23,637 bases of DNA from Minisyncoccota bacterium (GTDB lineage Bacteria > Verrucomicrobiota > Lentisphaeria > Oligosphaerales > MVZH01): positions 1-23,637 of the forward strand of contig JAIPIM010000015.1 in assembly GCA_021734725.1 (NCBI GenBank). Reading direction: 5' to 3'. This document shows, in pieces, positions 7,028 to 13,620 of this stretch. Below the pieces are notes generated by a model. That model was not told where the DNA came from and did no database searches. It was given only the letters and a program-made list of their open reading frames with translations. The translations under genes were made by a program, and so were the position numbers. How positions within the stretch are numbered: position 1 is the stretch's first letter; every line of letters begins with the position of its first letter.

Positions 7028-8356
7028 TTATTTGTTCTGTTCCGCTTTGCGTCGTGCGACGATTTCTGCTTTAGCGCGCTTCAAGTGATGGACCAGCGGG
7101 CGATAGGTGGGGCACATGTAGGCGCAGCACCCGCACTCGATACAATCCATGGCGTGCCAGGCCTCGGCCAAGTCGAATCGTTCGTTTTCGATTTGCACGC
7201 TTAATGTTCCCGGCATGATGTTCATGGGGCACACATCCACGCATTGGCCGCAGCCGATGCACGGACCGGAGGTGAACTCCGAGGTTTCGTCACTGTTCAG
7301 CAAGAGGATCCCCGATGTGCTTTTAATGATCGGTACGTCGAGCGAATAGACGGCGAGCCCCATCATCGGTCCGCCGAAGATTATCTTTGCGGGATCGTTG
7401 TGGACGCCTTTGGCGAGAGTCAGGGCAGCTTCCAGAGGGGTCCCCACGCGGAGCCGCCAGTTCCCCGGTTTGACCACGGGTGTGCCGGTGATGGTGGTGA
7501 TGCGTTCGTAGAGGGGTTTGCCGTCCAGAACGGCCTCCGCGACCGCGGCGGCGGTGCCGACGTTCTGGACGACGGCGCCCACGTCCATGGGGAGGCCGCC
7601 GGTCGGGACACGACGTCCGCTGACAGCGTAGATCAATTGTTTTTCAGCGCCCTGGGGATATCGGACCTTGAGCGGTGCGACCTCCATTTCGAGTTTTTCG
7701 GCCTTTGTCTGCATCAGTTCGATGGCATCCGGTTTATTGTTTTCGATTCCGATGATCACCTTTTTGCAGCCGAGTATACGTGCAATGATCTGTGTGCCGG
7801 TCAATACTTTATCGGGATCCTCGAGCATGAGGCGATGATCGGCTGTGAGGCACGGTTCGCATTCTACGCCGTTGATAACAAGCAGATCGATCGGTTTGGC
7901 GGGGGGGGGTGAAAGTTTGACGTGCGTGGGGAATGCCGCGCCGCCCATGCCCACAATACCGGCGTCCGCGATGCGTTTTTTCAGGTCGTCGGGTGCACTG
8001 TTTTGCCAATCGTCCATGGGCGTCAGGGTGTCGTCCGGAGTGTCGTCACCGTCGCTGGTCAGTTCGACGGCCGGCACGCTGGCGCCGGCGGGTCCGGTGC
8101 ATGTCGTTACGGCGGATATGGTGCCGCTGGTTGGTGCGTGGATGCCGGCGGAGACGAAGCCGCCGGGCTCGGCGATCAATTGACCGCGGCGTACGGTGTC
8201 CTTTTTCTTGACCAGGACATTGCAGGGGGCGCCGATATGTTGCTGCAGCGGCACCACGTATGTTTCGAGAAGCGGTGCTGTCTGAATCTCGAAAGCCCCG
8301 GTGACCTTTGCTTCCGGCGGATGAATGCCGCCGTGGAATTTCGCCTGTTTAGGCAT
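7028..8356 (-). CDS. rnfC: Rnf electron transport complex subunit RnfC
   Basis: A 442-residue peripheral subunit that binds NADH and FMN and exchanges electrons with NAD. The N-terminal part has a barrel-sandwich domain; the glycine-rich nucleotide loop GMGGAAFPT is at 136-144, and INGVECEPCLTADHRLML follows at 161-178. Two 4Fe-4S clusters are bound by Cys366/369/372/376 and Cys405/408/411/415. The ATG at 8356 overlaps the end of rnfB by 8 bases. The family Pro run after KLS is encoded by nine consecutive C (7901-7909 as G on the plus strand), a possible slippage or sequencing-error site, although the frame reads through correctly here. The protein is shorter than the proteobacterial forms, which have a long lysine/alanine tail. 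Confidence 0.94.
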   Translation of the reverse strand: MPKQAKFHGGIHPPEAKVTGAFEIQTAPLLETYVVPLQQHIGAPCNVLVKKKDTVRRGQLIAEPGGFVSAGIHAPTSGTISAVTTCTGPAGASVPAVELTSDGDDTPDDTLTPMDDWQNSAPDDLKKRIADAGIVGMGGAAFPTHVKLSPPPAKPIDLLVINGVECEPCLTADHRLMLEDPDKVLTGTQIIARILGCKKVIIGIENNKPDAIELMQTKAEKLEMEVAPLKVRYPQGAEKQLIYAVSGRRVPTGGLPMDVGAVVQNVGTAAAVAEAVLDGKPLYERITTITGTPVVKPGNWRLRVGTPLEAALTLAKGVHNDPAKIIFGGPMMGLAVYSLDVPIIKSTSGILLLNSDETSEFTSGPCIGCGQCVDVCPMNIMPGTLSVQIENERFDLAEAWHAMDCIECGCCAYMCPTYRPLVHHLKRAKAEIVARRKAEQNK

Positions 8357-9200
8357 TCGCGACCTCTTCTTCCTGCTGCGCCTCCTCACGGTGTTCGAGG
8401 GCCGGCATGGATTGTTTTACCAGCAACGATGGTTGCAGGCATTTGGTTGGACACACCTCGGCCAGATCCGCGGACGGTGGGTTCTCGTAATTCACGCGCG
8501 CGATGAATCCGTCCATATACATTTGGCCCTCCTCAGCGCTTTTCACGCACTTTTGACAGGCAATACAAGATACATCGCAGACTTTTCGCGATTGCGCGCC
8601 TTTTTCCGGATTATTGCAGAGGTTATGCAAGGGTGCGTCTTTCGGCACGAGTTCGATGAGGTTGCGCGGGCATGCCGCCACACACTTTCCGCAACCGGTA
8701 CAGACGTCCGGGTGAACGACGGCGAGTCCGTGTGGTGTGATTTCAATGGCGTCGAAGGGGCAGGCACGGGCGCAGGTTCCCAAGCCCAGGCAGCCGTACT
8801 GGCATGCCTTGGTTCCACCGGCTACCAAGTTAGCGGAACGGCAATCGAGAATACCATTGTAGTTAGCGTTCCAGTTAGCCAGGCGGTTGTCTCCACCGCA
8901 CCGTACGACGGCCACCTTTTCCAAGCGTTCTCCCAGGGAAACGCCGAGAACGCTGGCGATTTGCTGAACTTCGTCGGGCGACGATACCGGACAGTTTTCC
9001 GGGGTGGCCTCGCCTTCGACCAATGCGCGTGCGAATTCCGCACAGCCGGCATAGCCGCAGGCGCCACAGTTGGCTTGCGGGAGGAGTTCTTCAACTTCTT
9101 CGACGCGCGGGTCGGTTTTTACCGCAAATGCTTTGGCTGCAAGTGCGATAACGAATCCCAGCGCACCGCCTAGTATGACCAAGAAAATGACAGCGTTCAT
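8349..9200 (-). CDS. rnfB: Rnf electron transport complex subunit RnfB (ferredoxin-type)
   Basis: A 283-residue iron-sulfur subunit that takes electrons from ferredoxin. A single N-terminal membrane helix (about 3-25) is followed by the 4Fe-4S domain with Cys45, Cys48, Cys53 and Cys70 (NCGACGYAGC). Further cysteine groups, including CLGLGTCARACPF, CTGCGKCVAACP and CIACQKC, supply two or more additional 4Fe-4S clusters. I chose the ATG at 9200 because the hydrophobic helix starts right after it and AGGT lies 7 bases upstream; a longer reading to 9284 adds a polar, unrelated segment. It ends with a Glu/Ala-rich tail overlapping the rnfC start by 8 bases. Confidence 0.93.
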   Translation of the reverse strand: MNAVIFLVILGGALGFVIALAAKAFAVKTDPRVEEVEELLPQANCGACGYAGCAEFARALVEGEATPENCPVSSPDEVQQIASVLGVSLGERLEKVAVVRCGGDNRLANWNANYNGILDCRSANLVAGGTKACQYGCLGLGTCARACPFDAIEITPHGLAVVHPDVCTGCGKCVAACPRNLIELVPKDAPLHNLCNNPEKGAQSRKVCDVSCIACQKCVKSAEEGQMYMDGFIARVNYENPPSADLAEVCPTKCLQPSLLVKQSMPALEHREEAQQEEEVANA

Positions 9201-9281
9201 ACGACGACCTGTTGTGTTGTCCGTTGGGCCTGAAGTGCAACTTCGATCATGCCCGATAAAACTTGTCTGTAAGCTTATGTT

Positions 9282-9306
9282 CAAGCATCATGCGGGGGGA
9301 TGCTTG
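9282..9306. repeat. Hairpin in the rnfA-rnfB gap
   Basis: CAAGCATC (9282-9289) and GATGCTTG (9299-9306) form a perfect 8-base stem around a 9-base loop with a G-run. It lies in the 115-base space between rnfA and rnfB, the longest gap in the operon, and could affect mRNA processing or relative expression. There is no T-run. Confidence 0.5.
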
Positions 9307-9315
9307 TGAATTCCA

Positions 9316-9918
9316 TTATCCGCCCAATCCCGCGAACCCCATGAAAACCATGGCCAGGATCCCGGCGGTGATAAACGCGATGGCGGCACCTTCCATGCAC
9401 GTGGGAATCTGGGCGAGGTCCAGTTTCTCGCGCAGGCTGGCGAAGAGTATCAGTGCCAGCGCAAAACCGATGGCCGATGCGGCACCGAATACCGCGGATT
9501 TCATAATTCCGTAATCATTTTGCGCGCACAGTACGGCCGCGCCCAGGACAGCGCAGTTTGTCGTGATCAGGGGCAGATAGATGCCGAGAGCGCGGTGCAA
9601 GGGGGGGCTGAAGCGTTGCATGGTGAGTTCCACCAATTGCACCAGGGATGCAATCACAAGGATGAAGACAATCGTCTGCAAATAGCTGAGGTCTGCTTGC
9701 AGCAAAGGGGCCCCTGGGAGGAGCACATGCTGATTGATGGCGGCTGTCACGCCGGATGCCAGGGTCAGGACGAAGAGGACGGCGCCGCACATGCCGAGAG
9801 CGGTATCCAGGCGCTTGGATACACCGAAGAACGGGCACAGCCCGAGGAACCTTGTGAGCACAAAATTATTGACGAGGATGGCACCGATTATCAGCGCGAA
9901 ATAACCTTGTTCTTCCAT
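9316..9918 (-). CDS. rnfA: Rnf electron transport complex subunit RnfA
   Basis: A 200-residue integral membrane protein of the RnfA/NqrE family, with about six hydrophobic helices. Cys28 (LGLCPFFGV) and Cys122 (TTNCAVLG) are the paired ligands that, with the matching cysteines of RnfE, bind an iron-sulfur centre in the middle of the membrane. The start is the ATG at 9918 (MEEQGYFALIIGAILVNNFV), with GGGAG about 11 bases upstream. An open frame continues further upstream to about 10071, but that part is polar and unlike the family. It is the first gene of the rnfABCDGE order seen in proteobacteria. Confidence 0.94.
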   Translation of the reverse strand: MEEQGYFALIIGAILVNNFVLTRFLGLCPFFGVSKRLDTALGMCGAVLFVLTLASGVTAAINQHVLLPGAPLLQADLSYLQTIVFILVIASLVQLVELTMQRFSPPLHRALGIYLPLITTNCAVLGAAVLCAQNDYGIMKSAVFGAASAIGFALALILFASLREKLDLAQIPTCMEGAAIAFITAGILAMVFMGFAGLGG

Positions 9919-9960
9919 GGCACGGCGATCTCCCGGGCAGTCGATGTTGCGTTGGCGGGA

Positions 9961-9990
9961 TACAGCACTGAAACAAACCGCAGTACTGTA
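9961..9990. promoter_or_regulatory. Dyad overlapping the likely rnf promoter
   Basis: TACAGCACTG (9961-9970) and CAGTACTGTA (9981-9990) are inverted repeats matching at 9 of 10 positions with a 10-base spacer. The dyad covers the candidate -10 box and start site of rnfA, the place expected for a repressor operator; as RNA it would form a hairpin in the leader. It does not resemble the Rex operator. Confidence 0.45.
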
Positions 9991-10012
9991 GTTTCCATCG
10001 TGAATTTGGCAA
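9985..10012 (-). promoter_or_regulatory. Candidate rnf operon promoter
   Basis: On the minus strand, TTGCCA (10012-10007) and TACAGT (9990-9985) are 16 bases apart and about 70 bases ahead of the rnfA start. The likely -10 box falls inside one arm of the dyad at 9961-9990. Confidence 0.4.
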
Positions 10013-10040
10013 GTTCTTTGGCTGCCCTGCCGTGACCCGC

Positions 10041-10090
10041 CAGTGCGCCCGGGCGGCCCGGAGGACCGCAAGTACTACGCCGGCGCACTG
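10041..10090. repeat. Inverted repeat downstream of thyX
   Basis: CAGTGCGCC (10041-10049) and GGCGCACTG (10082-10090) are perfect inverted 9-mers with a 32-base GC-rich spacer. The right arm extends to the 13-mer CGCCGGCGCACTG (10078-10090), which is identical to 3886-3898. It sits just after the thyX stop and could serve as part of a termination structure, though no T-run follows. Confidence 0.45.
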
Positions 10091-10119
10091 TAGATCCCGG
10101 GGACGGCGAGGCTTGACGA

Positions 10120-10755
10120 TTACGCCGACAGGTCATCAAAAACGACGGGGATGCGTTGCTGGAATTCAGCGAGCAGAGGAATGGCGATTTCCTGCATTTG
10201 CGGATGAGCGTCCGATGCGGCGCGGAGCTGGAAGAAGTTGCGCCACTCGCGCAGGTTCATGGTGACCACGATTTCTGTTTTCAACGAGTTCGGCAGGACG
10301 CTTCGGGCTTCCTGTGGCGAGGCGCCCAGTGTCAGCAGTTCGAAATAGGCCTTTTCCGCTGTTCGCATGGCGTTTTCCCACGCCATGATTTTGCGTTTGT
10401 CTTCGGGGTTTTCGGGATTCCAGAAACAGGGGCGTACGACGCAGATTTCGTTCCCGAACTTGTCGCGGCTGTAATTGCAGTAGCGCGTGGATTCCTGGCA
10501 GTAGCTGGCCAGGCGATGGCGCACGATTTCATGAGACACCCCGCGGTCGCAGAAGATGCGGACGGTGACAGTCACATGTTCAATCACGGCCAGGTGTCCA
10601 TGCTTGACCAGGCGGCCGACGAAAGTGTGGGCGGATGAGGACGTAACTCTGTCTTCGCTCTTGTAGGCTGTGCGCCCCACTTTTTCGATGAAGGCGAGAA
10701 TGTCATGTCCTTTGATGTCGGATTCGATCATGAAATGTGCGTCGACAATTTGCAT
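10120..10755 (-). CDS. thyX: Flavin-dependent thymidylate synthase ThyX
   Basis: A 211-residue ThyX, which methylates dUMP to dTMP using FAD, NADPH and methylenetetrahydrofolate. The family signature RHRxxS is present as RHRLAS at 79-84, continuing to STRY at 89-92. The C-terminal block NLREWRNFFQLR is the conserved substrate-binding region. The ATG at 10755 has AAAGGA 8 bases upstream. The gene stands alone: 201 bases separate it from rnfA, with a candidate rnf promoter between, and the sulfatase upstream is on the other strand. ThyX is frequent in anaerobes and other bacteria lacking ThyA. Confidence 0.95.
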   Translation of the reverse strand: MQIVDAHFMIESDIKGHDILAFIEKVGRTAYKSEDRVTSSSAHTFVGRLVKHGHLAVIEHVTVTVRIFCDRGVSHEIVRHRLASYCQESTRYCNYSRDKFGNEICVVRPCFWNPENPEDKRKIMAWENAMRTAEKAYFELLTLGASPQEARSVLPNSLKTEIVVTMNLREWRNFFQLRAASDAHPQMQEIAIPLLAEFQQRIPVVFDDLSA

Positions 10756-11074
10756 ATCGGTGTTCCTTTGGTGGGGGAGCCCGTCCTGAATCCGTGATAA
10801 AATTGGCGAACAAGTGTTGTTGTCGTTTATACAGAAGACCTTTGCACCACCGCTGAAAGTTCACGGATTCAGGGCCCGTGTAATGACAGAGGCAACATAA
10901 AACCGCCTTTGCTAAAAGTCGAGAACACGGTCTGGCTTAAAGTGACAGTCAGTTACGCGGGGCAGGGAGGCGCACCCGTTGGCGTTCACGCCCTCCTGAG
11001 GTGGGTTACGGCTTGAAAGGGCGGGAATTGCTGAAATATTGTTAGTTTTTCTGGATTGGCAAAGGAGTTTGGCC
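10756..11074. other. Intergenic region between thyX and the sulfatase
   Basis: This 319-base stretch between divergent genes has no convincing coding sequence. It contains the inverted repeat and repeat copy B at 10785-10873, and a GC-rich imperfect inverted repeat (GGGAGGCG with CGCCCTCC) near 10965-10996. A clear promoter for either gene is not obvious. Confidence 0.6.
10785..10873. repeat. Long hairpin containing dispersed repeat copy B
   Basis: CCTGAATCCGTGA (10785-10797) and TCACGGATTCAGG (10861-10873) form a perfect 13-base inverted repeat spaced by 63 bases. The right arm is the end of a 28-base segment (10846-10873) that matches 3941-3968 at 25 of 28 positions. A weaker relative sharing CACGG and TCAGG is at 12397-12424. 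No coding sequence lies in the loop. Confidence 0.65.
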
Positions 11075-12388
11075 ATGGCAGGCATACCGAATTTTGTGGT
11101 GATTTTTCTTGATGACTCCGGGTGGGCGGATTTTCGGCCGTTCGGTGACACCGACTATCCGACGCCTAACGTCGAACAGCTGGCGGCTGACGGGTGTAGG
11201 TTTGACCAATTCTACGTGCCGCAGGCAATCTGTTCGGCGTCACGCGCCGCGCTCTTGACGGGGTGTTATCCGGAGCGGACGAAGGTATTCGGCGCGTTGT
11301 CTCCTCGCGTTCGCGGGCTTGACCCGTCGATGCCGGTTCTCAGTGAGGTCCTTAAGCAGAGGGGGTATGCGACGGGATTTTTCGGGAAATGGCACATTGG
11401 CGATCATGAAGAGACGCGCCCTCCGGCCAGAGGGTTTGATGAATCCGCCGGTCTGATGTACTCCAACGATATGTGGAAGCATCATCCGGAATCCCGGTGG
11501 TTCGATCAGTTCGAATTGCAGTACTGGGAGAGCGGAAACGTTGTAATCGACGATGTCTCGCCGGAGCAGCAGCGGCAGCTGACCACGTGGGCCACCGAAT
11601 ACGCTGTCGATTTTATCAAGCGTCACGGAGACGAACCGTTCTTCTTGTATGTTCCGCACAACATGCCGCACGTACCCATTTTCTGCAGCGACAAATTTGA
11701 GGGGAAGTCGGGATGCGGCTTGTATGCGGATGTGATGATGGAGATCGATTGGTCGGTCGGGCAGATTCGCCAGGCATTGGTGGAGGCCGGGGTTGATGAC
11801 AACACGTTGATTGTGTTTACCTCTGACAATGGGCCGTGGATATCCTATGGCAACCACGCGGGGCGTACGCCTTTCCGAGAAGCCAAGGGTACGAGCTTTG
11901 ACGGGGGTACGCGGTCGGCCTGTATCATGGCGTGGCCCGGACGGATTGCGGCGGGGGGCGCTTGCAGCCGTGCATTCTGTTCGGTGGACTTGCTGCCGAC
12001 ATTTGCCAATCTTGCCGGAGCGCCTCTTCCGGAATCGCCAATTGACGGTGTGGATGTCTGGCCCCTGATCAGCGGCGACGAGAATGCCTGCAACCCGCAC
12101 GATTATTACCCATTTTCAACGGGGCGGACGTTTGAGGGCGTTATCAGCGGTGACGGGAAATGGAAGTTGCATCTGCCGCATTCCTACCGCAAGCTTGTGC
12201 GGGCCGGTTGTGACGGCGAGCCCGGTGAGTATGGCGAAGGATTTATTGAGCTTTCGTTGTTCGATATGGAAAACGATCCCTATGAAACAACGAACGTTGC
12301 GGAGGAGCATCCGGAAATCGTTGCTCGTCTGAAAGCGTGGGCGGAGCAGCACCGCGCGCGGTGGTATGGAGAAGATGAAGGGGAGTGA
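11075..12388 (+). CDS. S1-family sulfatase, cysteine type
   Basis: A 437-residue sulfatase of the alkaline-phosphatase fold, cleaving sulfate esters from an unknown substrate, probably a sulfated sugar. Asp13-Asp14 begin the calcium site, and Cys53 in CSASR is the residue converted to formylglycine, followed by the family stretch AALLTG. KWHIG (105-109) and SDNG are further active-site blocks. Because the key residue is cysteine in an apparent anaerobe, a radical-SAM maturase (anSME) would be needed; none is in the window. The start ATG at 11075 follows AAAGGAG by 7 bases. No signal peptide is visible (the N-terminus reads MAGIPNFVVIFLDDSG), whereas many sulfatases of marine polysaccharide degraders are exported. 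No carbohydrate genes lie beside it. Confidence 0.92.
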   Translation: MAGIPNFVVIFLDDSGWADFRPFGDTDYPTPNVEQLAADGCRFDQFYVPQAICSASRAALLTGCYPERTKVFGALSPRVRGLDPSMPVLSEVLKQRGYATGFFGKWHIGDHEETRPPARGFDESAGLMYSNDMWKHHPESRWFDQFELQYWESGNVVIDDVSPEQQRQLTTWATEYAVDFIKRHGDEPFFLYVPHNMPHVPIFCSDKFEGKSGCGLYADVMMEIDWSVGQIRQALVEAGVDDNTLIVFTSDNGPWISYGNHAGRTPFREAKGTSFDGGTRSACIMAWPGRIAAGGACSRAFCSVDLLPTFANLAGAPLPESPIDGVDVWPLISGDENACNPHDYYPFSTGRTFEGVISGDGKWKLHLPHSYRKLVRAGCDGEPGEYGEGFIELSLFDMENDPYETTNVAEEHPEIVARLKAWAEQHRARWYGEDEGE

Positions 12389-12691
12389 GCTCAGAGTACC
12401 TCAAGGAAAATGCACGGACTCAGGTCAAAAGCCAACATTTCGTGGTACCGTCGCCATTTTCGGCTCACCTCTCAGGCTCAAAGGCTCTAAGAACGATAAG
12501 ACGTGGAAATCTTCGAGCCTTTGAGTGGTTAATGAATGGATCGGGCTCGGCGGGACCACTGACAACGACGACGAAACGCACCGATCTGGAACATGAGCGC
12601 TCTAGCTGACTTGCCGGTCGAGTCGACGCGGATTGTGAGCGATTCGGGTCGGACCTTCATGGCTCTCTGTTCAGTCAGCGCACCGCCGCCG
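12389..12691. other. Convergent intergenic region after the sulfatase
   Basis: About 300 bases with no credible gene. It holds a weak relative of the dispersed repeat (12397-12424, about 16 of 28 positions), an 11-base inverted repeat at 12477-12525, and GTCGA-G-TCGAC at 12617-12627. It separates the sulfatase from the end of the hydrogenase operon. Confidence 0.55.
12477..12525. repeat. Inverted repeat between convergent genes
   Basis: CTCAAAGGCTC (12477-12487) and GAGCCTTTGAG (12515-12525) are perfect inverted 11-mers; after one mismatch, four more pairs (AAGA with TCTT) extend the stem, leaving a 17-base loop. The position suits a two-way transcription end, but no T-run follows on either strand. 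Confidence 0.5.
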
Positions 12692-13066
12692 TCATCCCAG
12701 CTTTGTTTTGAGGACGGACAGCAGGTGTTTGGGGTCCAGTGGTTTTTGCAGGACACCGTCAAGACCGAGATCGTGATAATCGGTGGACATATTCAGTTGA
12801 TCGCCAACGGAGCTCAGCATGTAAATGGGGACCTTATTGCCCAGGGCCTTAAGTTCCTTGACGAAATTGGTTCCAGCATCCACCTCTTCCATCATGAGGT
12901 CGACGATAACGAAGTCCGGGTTTGTTTTTTTATAGACACGCAAGCCTTCTTCGGCGGAGCCGGCCTCGGCCATCTCATAGCCATTGGCTTCCAGTATCAG
13001 ACGTACGGAATCCAACATATCCTGATCGTCGTCGACGTAGAGAATGCATTTTTTGTTGTCTTGCAT
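12692..13066 (-). CDS. Stand-alone response regulator receiver protein
   Basis: A 124-residue single-domain receiver (CheY-like fold) with no output domain. The acidic pocket is Asp12-Asp13-Asp14, the phosphoacceptor is Asp56 (VIVDLMM), and the switch residues are Ser85 (MLSS) and Lys108 (LQKPLD), so it should be phosphorylatable. I chose the ATG at 13066, which has AGGG 6 bases upstream; a start at 13078 (four more residues) would overlap the maturation protease stop in an ATGA. It is the last gene of the hydrogenase operon, which suggests a link between hydrogenase status and a phosphorelay. No histidine kinase is in the window, so its partner is unknown. Confidence 0.88.
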   Translation of the reverse strand: MQDNKKCILYVDDDQDMLDSVRLILEANGYEMAEAGSAEEGLRVYKKTNPDFVIVDLMMEEVDAGTNFVKELKALGNKVPIYMLSSVGDQLNMSTDYHDLGLDGVLQKPLDPKHLLSVLKTKLG

Positions 13067-13074
13067 GGTGGCCC

Positions 13075-13620
13075 TCATGAATTATTGGTTTCTGCCGGTG
13101 CATTCTGTTCCCGGACTTCCGTGAACGTTCTGTTTTTGAGAGCGTTTGTCACGAATGCCAGGGCGTGTTGTAAATTATTTTGTGCTCCAGTGGACAACCG
13201 TTCTTCGAACTCATTGAATTCGTAGCCTCGAATTCCCAGGACGTACGCCGCGGGCACCTTTTCAAACAGCTCCTCGGCCAGTCCCAGTACGGAACGAGGG
13301 CTTATGCTGTGGCTGCTGAATGTAACATGCTTTCCGGGCTTGACTGCCTTAAAATAAAACGGTTCAGGTCCCGCGACATCGGCGTCGGCAAAGATAACCA
13401 CTTTATGTTGCGATATTGGCAATGCGTCTTCGACCGTCAGCTGATAATTGCTGTCAACCGTCACGCCGTCCAGTGTTTCCTTTTCCAGGGCGGCGGCCAA
13501 TGCGGGGCCCAGGCCGTCATCGAGCCGTCCCGGGTTACCGTAACCGATCACGAGCACGTCCCCCAACGGGGCGTTCTTGTCAGTCTCTGGTTTTTTTATC
13601 GACGACATTTCCACAGGCAT
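13075..13620 (-). CDS. Hydrogenase maturation protease (HoxW-like)
   Basis: A 181-residue member of the HyaD/HybD/HoxW peptidase family, which removes the C-terminal tail of the [NiFe] large subunit after nickel is inserted. The motif GYGNPGRLDDGLGP near the N-terminus matches the family GxGNxxxxDDGxG. The Asp in FADADVAG and the His in SSHSISP fit the nickel-sensing positions. It overlaps the 3' end of hoxH by 41 bases, placing it next to its substrate. The start is uncertain: ATG codons at 13620 and 13608 are both possible and neither has a strong ribosome site. HoxW is the natural name given the neighbouring Hox genes, but the family is broad. Confidence 0.85.
   Translation of the reverse strand: MPVEMSSIKKPETDKNAPLGDVLVIGYGNPGRLDDGLGPALAAALEKETLDGVTVDSNYQLTVEDALPISQHKVVIFADADVAGPEPFYFKAVKPGKHVTFSSHSISPRSVLGLAEELFEKVPAAYVLGIRGYEFNEFEERLSTGAQNNLQHALAFVTNALKNRTFTEVREQNAPAETNNS

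Noticed and set aside
8325..9173. A 282-codon plus-strand frame opposite rnfB
   Set aside because: The minus strand encodes RnfB with all its cysteine motifs; the plus frame has no ribosome site or family features.
9990..10015. Possible Rex site upstream of rnfA (CGTGAATTTGGCAAG)
   Set aside because: Only one half loosely resembles TGTGAA and the other half does not fit, so the Rex consensus is not met.
9919..10071. Upstream in-frame extension of rnfA
   Set aside because: The added residues are polar and unlike RnfA, and the region carries a likely promoter and dyad; the ATG at 9918 gives the family-typical N-terminus.
10785..10873. Integron attC-like site or CRISPR-like repeat
   Set aside because: The ends lack the attC core motifs, there is no integrase, and there is no regularly spaced repeat series.
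12385..12609. A 74-codon plus-strand frame after the sulfatase
   Set aside because: It overlaps the sulfatase end, contains inverted repeats, and has no protein-like features.
12631..12650. ATTGTGAGCG, resembling half of a lac operator
   Set aside because: No symmetric partner half-site is nearby and there is no gene start here to control.
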